A program made the translations under genes and the position numbers. Shown one piece after another: positions 62,648-64,000 of a DNA stretch of 64,000 nt. Position 1 is the first letter of the stretch; the number at the start of each line of letters is the position of its first letter. The DNA is taken from positions 42,537 through 106,536 of the forward strand of contig JAKAXD010000003.1 in NCBI GenBank assembly GCA_021816725.1. Direction: 5' to 3'. This DNA comes from Thermoplasmata archaeon. GTDB taxonomy: Archaea; Thermoplasmatota; Thermoplasmata; Thermoplasmatales; GCA-001856825. A model generated the notes under the pieces. The model was not told the origin of the DNA and did no database searches. It worked only from the letters and a program-made list of their open reading frames with translations.

Positions 62648-63577
62648 TTATTTTAGATAAGATTCTGGCACTTGTTTGAGGTTATTTTTGATTGCATCAA
62701 TACTTTTCACGAACTTCTCCTTTTGTTCTGGTGAAAGGTTTACCTCTACTACTTTTTCAATGCCATTCTTTCCCAGAATCACAGGTACCTCTGCGAAGAC
62801 CCCATTAACTCCATACTCCCCTTCAAGAAGAACACTTGCTTCAAGCGCAGTCTTTCTATCATTCACAATTGCATTTACCATTACAGTGAGTCCACTGGCT
62901 GGACCCCAGTTGCTACTGAACTTCCTTAGATTGGTTATGTCCGCTCCCGCACTTATCGTGTCTTTGACTACTTTCGTATACTGTTCTTCGGTGAGGTATG
63001 TTTTCAGGCTCTTCCCATAGACAAATGACAATTCTGGAACAGGATACATGTTTTCGCCGTGCTGACCTAGAACAAGTGGAGTGATTGCTGCTGGTGAAAC
63101 GCCAATGTACTGTGATGCATAATATGCCATTCTTCTAGAGTCTAGGACACCACTGAAACCGATGACCCTGTTCCTGGGGAATTTCAATTTGTTGTAAAGT
63201 ACCGTAACCATAACGTCAAGAGGGTTAGTTGTTATTATCACAATTGCATTGGGTGCATACGTCTTCACCTTTTCAGCCGTTTGTGATACTATGTCCGCAT
63301 TCTTTACCGCGAGTTCTTCCCTTGTCATTCCAGGCTTTCTAGGAAGGCCAGCTGTAATGACTACAATATCGCTTCCTTTGATATCTTCATAGTTGTTAGA
63401 ACCTCTTATTTTCACGTCTTTTCCAAGAATTGCTGCTGTGTGATTTAGGTCAAGTGCCTCTCCCTGTGGAAGACCTTCTACGATATCTACAAGATTTATG
63501 TTGCTATCTAACTCACTTACCATGAATAGGGCCGCAGTGGTAGCTCCTACTCTTCCCGAGCCTATTATAGAGATCAT
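62648..63577 (-). CDS. mdh: Malate dehydrogenase (L-lactate/malate family)
   Basis: This 309-residue NAD-dependent enzyme has the Rossmann motif IIGSGRVGATTA, Asp in NLVDIVEG favouring NAD, the substrate-loop PRKPGMTREEL whose Arg marks malate rather than lactate specificity, ITTNPLDVMV and the catalytic His in VLGQHGENMYP. It interconverts malate and oxaloacetate in the TCA cycle. TATA CTTATAAACT (63599-63608) lies 26 bases before ATG 63577, so the message is probably leaderless. The citrate synthase gene upstream on the same strand supplies the next TCA enzyme. Confidence 0.94.
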   Translation of the reverse strand: MISIIGSGRVGATTAALFMVSELDSNINLVDIVEGLPQGEALDLNHTAAILGKDVKIRGSNNYEDIKGSDIVVITAGLPRKPGMTREELAVKNADIVSQTAEKVKTYAPNAIVIITTNPLDVMVTVLYNKLKFPRNRVIGFSGVLDSRRMAYYASQYIGVSPAAITPLVLGQHGENMYPVPELSFVYGKSLKTYLTEEQYTKVVKDTISAGADITNLRKFSSNWGPASGLTVMVNAIVNDRKTALEASVLLEGEYGVNGVFAEVPVILGKNGIEKVVEVNLSPEQKEKFVKSIDAIKNNLKQVPESYLK

Positions 63578-63598
63578 ATTTTAACAATTTCTACAGAC

Positions 63599-63608
63599 CT
63601 TATAAACT
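63599..63608 (-). promoter_or_regulatory. mdh promoter (TATA box)
   Basis: The minus strand AGTTTATAAG is centred 26 bases before the mdh ATG, so transcription should begin at the start codon. The spacer 63578-63815 holds no other gene I can support. Confidence 0.55.
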
Positions 63609-63815
63609 TTCTTTATTCAGTAACTCCGGAAGTAAACAACAGTCAGTTATACTGTGTTCTATGAAGACGGTATTGTCATTATCCATTGATATGAACAGAA
63701 TGAAGGGTAGCTATTAGAGGGAGAAACCCTTAATTGGCTGAAACGTTCCCCAACTACCCTTCTTACTTTAGCAATAGAGTGCTGCTCTTTTCTGCTCTCT
63801 TAGTTGAGGTCTTAC

Positions 63816-64000
63816 TTATCTTGCCTCTATTGGTGTGTATTTTAGCTCCACAGATCCGGAATAGTATTCAAGAGGTCTCACCAGCTTGTTGTTGTGCCAG
63901 TACTCAACTATGTGCGATCCCCATCCTGCCATCCTCGAAGCCACGAATATGGGCGTGAACATCTGTCCCTCTATGCCCATCACCCTGTACAACGGACCTG
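63816..64000 (-). CDS. gltA: Citrate synthase, C-terminal fragment (cut by window end)
   Basis: A minus-strand frame runs from the right window edge to TAA at 63816-63818, giving the last 60 residues. The text PLYRVMGIEGQMFTPIF, ASRMAGWGSHIVEYW and RPLEYYSG matches the C terminus of citrate synthases, including the Arg of the R-x-AGW-x-x-H segment. The catalytic Asp and His residues are outside the window. It condenses acetyl-CoA and oxaloacetate and lies upstream of mdh. Confidence 0.9.
   Translation of the reverse strand, partial: GPLYRVMGIEGQMFTPIFVASRMAGWGSHIVEYWHNNKLVRPLEYYSGSVELKYTPIEAR

Noticed and set aside
63734..63958. Plus-strand frame at the right end
   Set aside because: It is antisense to the clear citrate synthase C terminus.

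Overview
The window is chromosomal DNA from an archaeon, most likely of the class Thermoplasmata. Evidence: a 23S rRNA gene standing alone (no 16S, 5S or tRNA beside it, as known for Thermoplasma relatives), archaeal TATA boxes about 25 bases upstream of leaderless ATG/GTG starts, archaeal replication and tRNA-modification genes (GINS51, RecJ-like DHH nuclease, topoisomerase VI, Trm56, Taw2-like, RaSEA), and a pantetheine-phosphate adenylyltransferase/ITPase fusion. A proton-pumping P-type ATPase next to two cation/proton antiporters, plus sulfide/sulfur-carrier genes, fit an acidophile. Topoisomerase VI is unexpected if this is a Thermoplasmatales proper, since the cultured members I know of rely on gyrase, so an outlying Thermoplasmata lineage is plausible.

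Layout. 1-3.5 kb: tail of an aldo/keto reductase, a small unknown gene, and the 23S rRNA (minus strand) with a flanking precursor-processing stem and promoter. 3.7-9.9 kb: a tightly coupled six-gene minus-strand operon encoding a VirB2-like pilin candidate, a VirB6/CedA-like polytopic membrane protein, a VirB3-like membrane protein, a VirB4-type ATPase, a VirD4-like ATPase and, as last gene, the GINS51 replication protein. This looks like a minimal type IV secretion/DNA-transfer machine related in design to the archaeal Ced/Ted DNA importers, with no relaxase or integrase in view; it is the most interesting part of the window. 10-17 kb: M24 peptidase, then a coupled plus-strand operon of zinc protein, winged-helix regulator, top6B, top6A, MFS transporter and Taw2-like enzyme. 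17-23 kb: PLP and FAD enzymes, PRPP synthetase, a Trm56-HD fusion and a regulator. 23-28 kb: an ABC exporter with a large repeat-bearing surface protein. 28-38 kb: isoprenoid, AspRS, PdxT, GcvT, tRNA-Phe, CsaA, CoaD/ITPase, amidotransferase, RaSEA and RecJ. 39-47 kb: P5C dehydrogenase, carAB and a DsrE-TusA-SQR sulfur operon. 47-52 kb: cupin, cobalamin adenosyltransferase, anchored unknown protein, Hsp20 with a regulator, GH15 glycosidase. 52-54 kb: a PadR-controlled ABC exporter. 54.7-59.6 kb: two antiporters and a P-type H+-ATPase. 60-64 kb: zinc-ribbon protein, another ABC exporter, tRNA-Arg, malate dehydrogenase and the end of citrate synthase.

How the genes fit together: information processing (rRNA, GINS, RecJ, topo VI, AspRS, tRNA modification), cofactor and nucleotide supply (PRPP, carbamoyl phosphate, PLP, CoA, cobalamin) and acid/sulfur physiology are interleaved in short operons with ATGA-type overlaps. 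No CRISPR array, complete insertion sequence or provirus was recognised. Gene ends are read from the sequence; functions are from family resemblance seen by eye, with no database search.
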